Shown one piece after another: positions 1 to 6,675 of a stretch of DNA of 7,778 nucleotides (the first letter of the stretch is position 1; each line of letters starts with the position of its first letter). The stretch lies in the NCBI GenBank assembly GCA_900555125.1, contig USKH01000049.1, positions 1 to 7,778 of the forward strand, written 5' to 3'. Position numbers and translations under genes: made by a program. The notes under the pieces were generated by a model, which had not been told where the DNA came from, did not search any database, and saw nothing but the letters and a program-made list of their open reading frames with translations. Source of the stretch: an uncultured Clostridium sp. (GTDB lineage Bacteria > Bacillota > Clostridia > Christensenellales > Pumilibacteraceae).

Positions 1-7
1 AGAGATT

Positions 8-79
8 ATGAAGAAATTTGCACCGAAATTATTCGCATTGATTTTTGCACTTACATTTTCTTGTTTGTTTTTCGCATGC
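8..79 (+). other. Lipoprotein signal peptide and lipobox
   Basis: Residues 1-24 show a short basic n-region (K2, K3, K7), a hydrophobic core rich in Phe, Leu and Ala, and the sequence L20-F21-F22-A23-C24 followed by Glu. C24 (bases 77-79) is the likely diacylglyceryl-modified cysteine after cleavage by signal peptidase II. Phe at -3 and -2 is off the usual [LVI][ASTVI][GAS]C pattern, but A23 and the position fit. After C24 a short charged linker (EKPGKQDVI) leads into the first repeat. C19 is a less likely alternative because Ser precedes it inside the hydrophobic core. Confidence 0.8.
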
Positions 80-3000
80 GAAAAGCCCGGCAAACAGGAC
101 GTTATATACACCGTGACGGTGCAGCAAAGCGAAGGCGGCACGATAACGTACGAATGCGCCGACCAAAAAATAGTGACGGGTAGCAGAATTATAGTTTTGT
201 TGCAAGCCGCCGAGCATTACGAGACCGACGGTCTTTTCGTAAACGGAGAAAAGAAAATTCCGGACGCAAGCGGAAAATTTATAGTCGTAGTGCAAAACGA
301 GAATATAGTTTTGTCGGCAAAATTCAAAGAAAAGAATTATTCTTTCGTAGCCGACGTGAAAGACAGTCCGGACGGCAGCGGAAATGCGTTTTTCGGCGAA
401 AAAACGGACGGGGAAGTCCCTTTTTCGATAGTTGCGACAGAGCATTACGAAATTTCATATATGTCTCTTGACGGGAATGAAATCGAATTTGATAAAACCG
501 CGCGTCTGCAAAGGTACGACAGAAGCGTTTCGGCGTACTCCGACCATAAGCTTGAGGTAAAATTTTCGGCTATTGTTTACAGCGTCACCGTGGACGAGCC
601 GCTCGGAGCGGTCACCGCAGATAAATCGGGTGCCGTATTCGGAGAAAAGGCGATAATTTCCGTAAAGCTCCCCTCGGGCGGAAAACTCTTGTCTCTTAAA
701 ATAAACGGGAAAGAGATTGCCGAAGAAAACAAAAACGTATACGAAATAACAATTGACGGCGATACGGTTATTTCTGCCGAAGTAGACTGCACGAAATATA
801 CCGTAAAGGCGTTCGGCGATGACGGAATAGAAAAAGTAGCGTTGTCGCGTGGCGAAGTTCCTGCCGGCGGTGAAGTTGTGGTTACGGCTGTGCCAAAAAA
901 AGGTTACGAGGCAACGGCGGCATACGTCGGTAAGGTAAAATATTATCTTAAAAACAATACGTTTACGCTTGAAAATATTTCTTCCGACGCGGTTGTTTCG
1001 ATTGTGAGCGAGAAAAAACAACTGTCGGTTTCTGTAAGTTCCGGCGAAGGCGGAACGCTCACTTCGTCCAAGCAAACTTTTTATTACGGCGATAAAATAA
1101 TTTTGTACGTTGCGCCTCACAAGGGCTATGCGGTTAAAACGCTTACTGTAAACGGAAAAGAAGTAGTCGTGATTGACGGAAAAGCCACGCTCGAAGAATA
1201 TGCGGAAAACGTCATCGCTATTGCCGAGTTCGAAAAGGAAATATATTCGGTATCGTTGGCGAGAAGCCAAGGCGGCTCGGTAACCTGCGACAGAACAAAC
1301 TATTCGATAGGAGAGCAGCCTGCGTTTACGTTTGTCTGCGAGGTCGGGTATAAAATAAAAAGAGTAACCGTAAACGGTAAGGTGGTTTCGGTTACGGGAA
1401 ATAAGTTTGTGTTGCCGGAAGGAACGGCAGGCAACCTTAACGTGTATGCCGAATTTGAAAAAACGGTTTACAAAATTAACTTTGCCGTTGCCGGCGAAGG
1501 CGAGGCAGCGTGCGATAAAACAACCTATTCGGTAGGCGACGAAATAACCGTGTCGTATTCGTGCAAAGACGGTTTCGAAGCGGAAATAACTGTAAACGGC
1601 GAGATTGCAGAGTCCGACGGCGGCACGCTGAAATTAAGCGGATATGCCTCCGATCTCGACGTAAAGGTGCGTTTTGTCGTTAAAAAATACCCGGTTAACG
1701 TAAATGTAAGCGAGGGCGGCGGCTACTCTCTGTCGCCGAAAGGAAAAATAGAACACGGCGGCAGCGTAACGCTTACGTTGTCTCCCGAAACCGGATACAA
1801 AACAGGTTCGGTTACGGTAAACGGCAAAGAAGCGACGCCGGACGGCAATCGCCTGACAATCGAAAACGTTTGCGAAAACTTAAATATAGCGATTGTTTTC
1901 CGCAAAATCGAATATTCGTTTATCGCTTCCCTGTCGGACGGCGGCAAAATAGTTTCCGATAAACAAAAATTCACCGCGGGAGAAATTATTACGATAAAGT
2001 TTGTTCCCGATTCCGGTTATAAACTCGATTCGGCATATCTCGGCGAAATGGCGATAACCGACAAAATTAAAGACGGAACGCTTACTTTAACCGCGGGCGC
2101 CGGCGATGTGAAAATATCTGCCGTATTTGTGCGAGTGGGTGCAAAAACTTTTAGTCTTTCATCTTCGCTCGATCAAAAGTACGGAAACGTAGCGTTCAAT
2201 CCGCCCGTCGTTGCCGAGGGAGGTACCGCGATTTTTGTCGTTAAAATGAACGCCGGTTACGAAGTGGCTAAAGTCACGGCAAACGGAACAGAGGTATTAC
2301 CGGTAAACGACGTTTATTACTGTAAGAACGTGAAAGAAAATATATTTATCGACGTTGAATATACTCTGACGAAATATGCAATTTTTGTCGAACAGTTCGA
2401 AAACGCGCGTATAATCGCACCCGAAGAATACACGGTCGAAGACCGCGTAATTTTGTCGGTCACGCCCGAAAAAGGCTATGTGTCACATTTTGTCACGATT
2501 AACGGAAAAGAATATCCCGTAGGCGAAAACGGCAAGGTAATGTATACCGGCTGCGGAAATATAACGGTAAAAGCAATAGTAACGGAGGGCAGATACGCCG
2601 TAATTCTTAAAGAAAATCAGTGCGTTTCGGCTTCTCTCGATCTTTCCGAAGGCGGAATAAGCGCACCCGTTAAACTTACGGCAAAGGCAAAACAAGATTA
2701 CAAAATAGTCGCCGTAATCGTCAACGGGAAAAGATATGACTGGACGGGCGGAACGTACGTAATAAAAGACATTCGCGAAAACACAACCGTGTCGGTCGTC
2801 ACCGACTACGTTTACTACGCCGTGTCTATTGTCAACTATCTTGACGGAAATAAAACAAATGCGGCAGGCAATGTGTCCGCCGACAGAAGCGCGTATTCGA
2901 TTGCAGATACCGTCGAGTTTACCGTAAATCTCGAAAGCGGATACTATCTGCGTTCGATTACGATTAACGGAGCCAATTATACGGACAAAATAAAGGACGG

Positions 3001-6000
3001 TAAGTTTACGTATAAGGGAAGAGGCGCGATAACCGTAGTCGCCAACTACGCCGCAAACGGCATAGAAGTGCGCGGAACGCTGACGGACGGCAGAACGGGT
3101 GAAAGGATAAACGGAGTGACCGTCACTATAAACAAACCGGACGGAACTTATGTAAAAAGCGTAGAGACGGCAAGCGGAGGACGATTTACCGCCGAACTTC
3201 CCAACGGCGAATATGTCGCTACTGCGGTTTCGGACGAATACAGATATACCCGAAAAGCTGCATTCGGCGGGCAAAATCAAACGGTGGAAATCGCGCTTAA
3301 AGCGTCAAACTCCGTGTTTTCGCCTTCCGTCGATTTTTCCAAAGCGCAGTTTTCGTACGATTTCAACGCGGGCGAAAACATTATTATCGACGGCAACACG
3401 CCTTCGATGACCTTCGACGGAGACAAAAACGGCACGTTCGGAATTACGTTTACCGCTCACAATCAGTGTGATATAAACGACAAAAACAGAGAATCTGAAC
3501 CTGGAATAGGAATAACTGTTCATGCCGGAGCCGACATTTTCACCTGCCAGTTTGTTCGTGATACCGCGCGGATAATCATAAACGGGAACTGGAAAAACAT
3601 TAAAAGAGGGACGTCAAAACCCTATTACAACTTCAATAATCCGGGCGAAAAACACTCTCTCGCATTTGTAAAGACGGGCGACACCGTGGTTTTTCTTGCC
3701 AAGGGAAACTACGGCGAATACGAACCCGTGTTCACCTACTCCGACGCGCGCCTTAATCGGAAATGCACGTATTCGTTCTATGTGACAAAATTAAATGCCG
3801 ACAAAACGCTTAATATGGGCTTTACGGGCGTAAAAACCTTCGACTCGGTGTCGATGCTTTCTGATGTAAAAGCAGACTTGCAGACCAACCAAACAACCGA
3901 CGGCTATACTATTGCCGAAAGCTACGACGACGGCTATATAATAGGGAAAAAATACCGTGTTTACGCCGTGCCTACGGGAGATAAAAAACTTACAGGCTTG
4001 CTTGTAGACGGCAACGATGTCGATTTTACAAGTGACGGCGCGGGCGGCGGTTACGTTTATATCACCGCGGGAACAAACAAGAAAGTCGAAGCAAAATTCG
4101 GCTCGTATATAAACGGCGATCCGACGTGGGGCGACGGAAGAGGCTACGGCGATTTCGATTACGATAAAACGCTCTTCTACCGCAATGACCTTATTACCGA
4201 CGGAGCAGACCCGGGCGTAATGTATGTGTCGAAGGAAGAAGATCCCGAATACGGCGGCTGGTTTTATATGACGGTTACCGGCGACATGAGTTACGAACGC
4301 GTCTGGTCGGGCGACGGCGTATATTATCGCTCGGCGTCATTCCGGTGCTATCGCTCCAAAAATCTGTCCGATTGGGAGCGCGTGGGGGCAATCGACGGAT
4401 TTGCCCTCGGCGTAAAACCCGAGCAATGGGCGTGGGATTGTTACTGGGCACCCGAAATGATGCGCGATAAAAAGACCGGCAAATATTTTCTGTATTTCAG
4501 CTCGCGCAGTAAGAAAGGAAACGGGAACAACTATTCATCGTCGGACAGAACTTCGCTCAGCGGATCGGGAAACTGGGATAGGTTGTATCTCGGAATAGCT
4601 ATGGCGGACACTCCCGTAGGACCGTATAAACTCGTGTCCGCACTCGATTACAACAAAGCGTGCGGCGTGGAAAATAAAAACACCAATGCAAACGGAGAAT
4701 TTATCGACGCCAACGTCGTTCCGATAAACTTTGCGAAAAATATCGCGGCGATAAAAAACAGAGGTTACGACTTCTGGCCGGCAATAGACGTAAGTCCGTT
4801 TATGGACGAAGACGGAACGCTGTATCTCTATTTCTCTCAGCATATGAGCTCGGTAAGCTACGGGAACAGCGTCTGGGTGATGAAAATGAAAGATATGATC
4901 ACACCCGACTATTCCACCATGCGCATGGTATCGCTACCCGGCTATACCGACGTTACCAGCGTCGGAAAAAGCGACGATATATACTTCAACTCCGGTAATA
5001 TCGATTTTGCCAAGAAGTTCGGCTTTACAAGATATGCATATGACGGAAAAACAAACGGCGACGGCATAAACGAAGGCGTTAACGTAATAAAAGACTATTC
5101 GTCGGGTAAGTATTTTCTGACGTACAGTCCGTTCGGTTACGGATCGAGAAGATATTCCATTATGCAGTCCGTGTCCGATAGTCCGTTCGGTCCTTTCCAT
5201 AAACTCGATGCAGGCGTTGCAAACCCCGTACTCGGAATTTATAATTCCGGCGACGGCGTGGATTACAAGATGAAAACCGACCTTTCGGCTTCTATCGATT
5301 ATATCGCAGGCACCGGTCACCACTGTTTCGTACGTGCCGGCAGCGAGCTGTTTGCCGTTTATCACGCATTCTTCAACCCGATAAATAACCATAATATGAA
5401 AGGGAATTTTATGGGAAGAAGAATAGCCGCCGACCGCATATTCTTTACGTATAACGAAAAAGTCGGACATAACGTTTTATACGGAAACGGACCCACCGAC
5501 ACTTTGCAGTTTGCGCCCGAAAGCACGAGCGGTTACGGCAATATCGCAGGCAGTGCCACGGTTACCGCCACCAACGCCGCAAACGATACGATTAAATATT
5601 TAAACGACGGATTGTTCGTTATGCACAACGCGTACGAAAGCCGAGAGTTTTCGGCAAACGGCGACAGCGTAATTACCTTCTCGTTCGATGCGCCGCAAAA
5701 AATGCGGGCAGTCATGATTTACAGCGCGGCAAGATATTCGTATGCGCTGAAAAAAGTAAGCGAAATCAAACTGATTACAAGCGGAAATCGCGAAATCGTG
5801 ATGAAAGACGTCACGCTTAATACAAACTATTACAATTCCGCAAAAAAAACAATGCACTACGGCGGCGCGATAATCGCCGAGTTCGGAGCGGTTAAGGTTC
5901 AGAAAATCGTAATAACCATTAAAAGCGAAGACAAACTTGTTCCGGGCGGCGCGATAAAAATATCCGACGTTGTGATTTTGGGAGAAAAGAACGCCGAAAT

Positions 6001-6592
6001 TTCTTCCGGCCGCGCAATGTATGCAAGCGGAAACGGAACAAGCGATATATCCGACGGAATAAGGGTGGACGGCAAGCCGTTCGACAAGGCATGGCAAAAA
6101 GCTAAAACGTATACTTTCACAAACGGCGGAATTAAGTTCGAGGCAAAGGCTGTACGCGGTAAAACCGGCGCATATTTTCTGTTTACTGCGTACGATCGGA
6201 CTGTTGTGCATTCTTCAAACGACGGCAATACCTATAAAATGAGCGGGCTAAGGCGATTCGATAAAAACACAGGCTGGCAATTGTCGCTTTATGCCGGCAA
6301 CGGAAGCTACAATTCGTCCAAAGCAGTCGTCATCGTGTCCGACGCATATAACTTTATTGTGGATAACGGTAAAAAGGTAAATTTCGCTTCGTACGTCAAC
6401 GGCAATGTCAACGACGACGTCGAAAGCTTTTCGGCGGAAGTTTTTGTTCCGTATGACAAAGACGATACAAACGGTATACCTTCTGTTTCGGCATCCGTGC
6501 GCTACCGTCATGTCGAAGGAGCAACCGCTTCGGTAAATACTCTTATAAACATATGTACGACGAATAACAATATAATAGTGTTTGATTGTTAA
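8..6592 (+). CDS. Giant multidomain surface lipoprotein: InlB-like repeat stalk with a GH43 glycosidase
   Basis: The protein has 2194 residues. It starts with a lipoprotein signal peptide (1-23, C24), followed by 13 beta repeats (34-1019), a carboxypeptidase-regulatory-like sandwich (1020-1100), a ConA/LamG-like domain (1101-1295) and one more repeat (1296-1366). The GH43 propeller (about 1385-1835), a galactose-binding-like domain (1850-1996) and a CBM9-like domain (about 2013-2190) follow. GH43 enzymes are inverting hydrolases, mostly alpha-L-arabinofuranosidases, endo-arabinanases, beta-xylosidases or exo-galactanases; the exact substrate cannot be read here. D1401, D1594 and E1689 fit the catalytic triad, so activity is likely. 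The inferred role is extracellular hemicellulose or pectin side-chain degradation by an enzyme tethered to the membrane. The start at 8 is chosen because the signal peptide begins there; only seven bases lie upstream, so its ribosome site and promoter cannot be judged. No LPXTG or S-layer anchor is seen at the C-terminus, which ends in Cys. The frame is intact with no sign of decay. Confidence 0.93.
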   Translation: MKKFAPKLFALIFALTFSCLFFACEKPGKQDVIYTVTVQQSEGGTITYECADQKIVTGSRIIVLLQAAEHYETDGLFVNGEKKIPDASGKFIVVVQNENIVLSAKFKEKNYSFVADVKDSPDGSGNAFFGEKTDGEVPFSIVATEHYEISYMSLDGNEIEFDKTARLQRYDRSVSAYSDHKLEVKFSAIVYSVTVDEPLGAVTADKSGAVFGEKAIISVKLPSGGKLLSLKINGKEIAEENKNVYEITIDGDTVISAEVDCTKYTVKAFGDDGIEKVALSRGEVPAGGEVVVTAVPKKGYEATAAYVGKVKYYLKNNTFTLENISSDAVVSIVSEKKQLSVSVSSGEGGTLTSSKQTFYYGDKIILYVAPHKGYAVKTLTVNGKEVVVIDGKATLEEYAENVIAIAEFEKEIYSVSLARSQGGSVTCDRTNYSIGEQPAFTFVCEVGYKIKRVTVNGKVVSVTGNKFVLPEGTAGNLNVYAEFEKTVYKINFAVAGEGEAACDKTTYSVGDEITVSYSCKDGFEAEITVNGEIAESDGGTLKLSGYASDLDVKVRFVVKKYPVNVNVSEGGGYSLSPKGKIEHGGSVTLTLSPETGYKTGSVTVNGKEATPDGNRLTIENVCENLNIAIVFRKIEYSFIASLSDGGKIVSDKQKFTAGEIITIKFVPDSGYKLDSAYLGEMAITDKIKDGTLTLTAGAGDVKISAVFVRVGAKTFSLSSSLDQKYGNVAFNPPVVAEGGTAIFVVKMNAGYEVAKVTANGTEVLPVNDVYYCKNVKENIFIDVEYTLTKYAIFVEQFENARIIAPEEYTVEDRVILSVTPEKGYVSHFVTINGKEYPVGENGKVMYTGCGNITVKAIVTEGRYAVILKENQCVSASLDLSEGGISAPVKLTAKAKQDYKIVAVIVNGKRYDWTGGTYVIKDIRENTTVSVVTDYVYYAVSIVNYLDGNKTNAAGNVSADRSAYSIADTVEFTVNLESGYYLRSITINGANYTDKIKDGKFTYKGRGAITVVANYAANGIEVRGTLTDGRTGERINGVTVTINKPDGTYVKSVETASGGRFTAELPNGEYVATAVSDEYRYTRKAAFGGQNQTVEIALKASNSVFSPSVDFSKAQFSYDFNAGENIIIDGNTPSMTFDGDKNGTFGITFTAHNQCDINDKNRESEPGIGITVHAGADIFTCQFVRDTARIIINGNWKNIKRGTSKPYYNFNNPGEKHSLAFVKTGDTVVFLAKGNYGEYEPVFTYSDARLNRKCTYSFYVTKLNADKTLNMGFTGVKTFDSVSMLSDVKADLQTNQTTDGYTIAESYDDGYIIGKKYRVYAVPTGDKKLTGLLVDGNDVDFTSDGAGGGYVYITAGTNKKVEAKFGSYINGDPTWGDGRGYGDFDYDKTLFYRNDLITDGADPGVMYVSKEEDPEYGGWFYMTVTGDMSYERVWSGDGVYYRSASFRCYRSKNLSDWERVGAIDGFALGVKPEQWAWDCYWAPEMMRDKKTGKYFLYFSSRSKKGNGNNYSSSDRTSLSGSGNWDRLYLGIAMADTPVGPYKLVSALDYNKACGVENKNTNANGEFIDANVVPINFAKNIAAIKNRGYDFWPAIDVSPFMDEDGTLYLYFSQHMSSVSYGNSVWVMKMKDMITPDYSTMRMVSLPGYTDVTSVGKSDDIYFNSGNIDFAKKFGFTRYAYDGKTNGDGINEGVNVIKDYSSGKYFLTYSPFGYGSRRYSIMQSVSDSPFGPFHKLDAGVANPVLGIYNSGDGVDYKMKTDLSASIDYIAGTGHHCFVRAGSELFAVYHAFFNPINNHNMKGNFMGRRIAADRIFFTYNEKVGHNVLYGNGPTDTLQFAPESTSGYGNIAGSATVTATNAANDTIKYLNDGLFVMHNAYESREFSANGDSVITFSFDAPQKMRAVMIYSAARYSYALKKVSEIKLITSGNREIVMKDVTLNTNYYNSAKKTMHYGGAIIAEFGAVKVQKIVITIKSEDKLVPGGAIKISDVVILGEKNAEISSGRAMYASGNGTSDISDGIRVDGKPFDKAWQKAKTYTFTNGGIKFEAKAVRGKTGAYFLFTAYDRTVVHSSNDGNTYKMSGLRRFDKNTGWQLSLYAGNGSYNSSKAVVIVSDAYNFIVDNGKKVNFASYVNGNVNDDVESFSAEVFVPYDKDDTNGIPSVSASVRYRHVEGATASVNTLINICTTNNNIIVFDC
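107..3064 (+). repeat. Thirteen tandem InlB B-repeat-like (Flg_new-type) domains forming a stalk
   Basis: The repeats start at residues 34, 111, 191, 264, 339, 413, 488, 561, 636, 715, 790, 863 and 937 and are 73-83 residues long. The shared pattern is an opening Tyr with alternating hydrophobics (Y-x-V-x-V), then Gly-Gly, a turn around G-[DEG]-x-[VI], a P-x-x-GY or close variant, the hallmark V-N-G-K/E, and a closing strand of the type I-x-A-x-F. This matches the divergent InlB B-repeat/Flg_new families, small beta-grasp-like units common in surface proteins of Firmicutes. Repeats 2, 3 and 10 are the least typical: repeat 2 has LDGNE and repeat 3 INGKE in place of VNGK. Codons differ widely between copies, so the array is old rather than freshly duplicated. 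The inferred job is a spacer across the cell wall. Confidence 0.87.
3065..3307 (+). other. Carboxypeptidase-regulatory-like (transthyretin-fold) domain within the lipoprotein
   Basis: Residues 1020-1100 have the usual pattern of this beta-sandwich: V-R-G-T-L-T-D at the first strand, G-x-x-I-N-G-V-T-V-T-I, a Gly-rich G-G-R-F turn, then L-P-N-G-E-Y-V-A-T-A and a final strand T-V-E-I-A-L. Such domains act as rigid linkers or carbohydrate-proximal spacers in many secreted enzymes. Here it marks the change from the repeat stalk to the carbohydrate-active half of the protein. Confidence 0.75.
3308..3892 (+). other. Probable concanavalin A/LamG-like domain within the lipoprotein
   Basis: Residues 1101-1295 read as a jelly-roll of beta strands. 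An F-S-Y-D-F opening and a G-T-F-G-I-T-F-T-A strand are followed by H-S-L-A-F-V-K-T-G-D-T-V-V-F-L-A-K-G, which closely resembles the strand pair after which LamG-like domains carry their ligand-facing loop. The end, L-N-M-G-F-T-G-V-K-T-F-D-S-V, fits the last strands of such a fold. Binding to a glycan is inferred from the fold and from its position next to the hydrolase; no binding residues can be assigned. Confidence 0.55.
3893..4105 (+). repeat. Fourteenth, isolated InlB-like repeat before the GH43 domain
   Basis: Residues 1296-1366 carry the repeat signature again, separated from the main array by about 276 residues. It has Y-T-I near the start, G-K-K-Y-R-V-Y-A-V-P, then L-L-V-D-G-N-D-V in the place of VNGK, and the closing strand K-K-V-E-A-K-F. 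The reading is weaker than for the main array because the P-x-x-GY element is changed to P-T-G-D-K-K. Confidence 0.65.
4160..5512 (+). other. Glycoside hydrolase family 43 catalytic domain
   Basis: Residues about 1385-1835 form the five-bladed propeller of GH43. D1401 in G-A-D-P-G-V is the expected general base. D1594 in W-P-A-I-D, followed by F-M-D-E-D-G-T-L-Y-L, is the pKa-modulating Asp. E1689 in I-N-E-G-V, followed by G-K-Y-F-L-T-Y-S, is the general acid. Supporting signs are W-A-P-E (1480-1483), the A-D-T-P-V-G-P-Y blade signature near 1532-1539, S-x-N-L-x-x-W-E, and the G-T-G-H motif with H1771, which in family members helps position a metal at the propeller centre. The length of about 450 residues is on the long side, with extra loops around 1545-1585. 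Subfamily and substrate are not assigned. Confidence 0.88.
5555..5995 (+). other. Galactose-binding-like (F5/8 type C, CBM32-like) domain
   Basis: Residues 1850-1996 resemble a discoidin-type jelly roll: A-x-D-T-I-K-Y-L-N-D-G near the start, S-V-I-T-F-S-F-D-A-P-Q-K-M-R-A-V-M-I-Y-S in the place of the usual strand after the entry loop, and a last strand V-Q-K-I-V-I-T-I-K-S ending with I-K-I-S-D-V-V-I-L-G. The N-D-G and the final I-S-D/E-V-x-I-x-G elements are typical of such domains. Binding of galactose- or arabinose-containing glycan is an inference. Confidence 0.7.
6044..6589 (+). other. CBM9-like C-terminal carbohydrate-binding domain
   Basis: From about residue 2013 the sequence I-R-V-D-G-K-P-F-D-K-A-W (2018-2029) is the well-known opening of CBM9-type domains (I-x-V-D-G-x-x-D-x-A-W). 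It is followed by strands I-K-F-E-A-K-A-V and A-Y-F-L-F-T-A-Y-D, the usual place for 'YLxVxVxD'. W-Q-L-S-L-Y and S-F-S-A-E-V-F-V-P-Y fit later strands, the last resembling the W-x-x-E-x-x-I-P element. The domain runs to the end of the protein (Cys2194). Ligand residues cannot be set from sequence alone. Confidence 0.7.
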
Positions 6593-6617
6593 GAGTAAAA
6601 GCCGATAGCGGTTACGC

Positions 6618-6646
6618 TTGACAAATCAAACGATATATAATATAAT
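6618..6646 (+). promoter_or_regulatory. Perfect consensus sigma-A promoter for the dehydrogenase gene
   Basis: TTGACA at 6618-6623 and TATAAT at 6641-6646 are separated by exactly 17 bases, matching all twelve consensus positions. Transcription would start near 6653, giving a leader of about 23 bases ahead of the ATG at 6676. The spacer is AT-rich. The promoter begins 26 bases after the stop codon of the upstream lipoprotein gene, so the dehydrogenase can be expressed independently. Confidence 0.88.
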
Positions 6647-6665
6647 TAAGTGATAATTTCCAAGC

Positions 6666-6670
6666 GGAGG
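6666..6670 (+). promoter_or_regulatory. Ribosome binding site of the dehydrogenase gene
   Basis: GGAGG lies five bases ahead of ATG at 6676, a strong Shine-Dalgarno match that fixes the start codon of the downstream gene. Confidence 0.9.
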
Positions 6671-6675
6671 CATTC

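Noticed and set aside
455..1270. Long minus-strand open frame of 271 residues, and others antisense to the lipoprotein gene (for example 2483-3280, 4934-5470, 5600-6211)
   Set aside because: They lie fully opposite a clear coding frame, are rich in Arg, Tyr, Phe and Val as expected from the complement of its codons, and show no domain, signal peptide or convincing ribosome site.
8..6592. Operon between the lipoprotein and dehydrogenase genes as a functional sugar-use unit
   Set aside because: Same direction and a short gap allow read-through, but the perfect promoter between them and the lack of any shared pathway signal give no real support for a joint function.
6593..6617. Possible terminator after the lipoprotein gene (CCG-ATAG-CGG)
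   Set aside because: Only a three-base stem can be formed and no run of T follows, so it is not a credible intrinsic terminator.
6618..6629. TTGA-N4-TCAA palindrome at the -35 box as an FNR/CRP-type operator
   Set aside because: Half-sites are only four bases and the spacing and length differ from the 14-base FNR site; the match follows from the consensus -35 hexamer.
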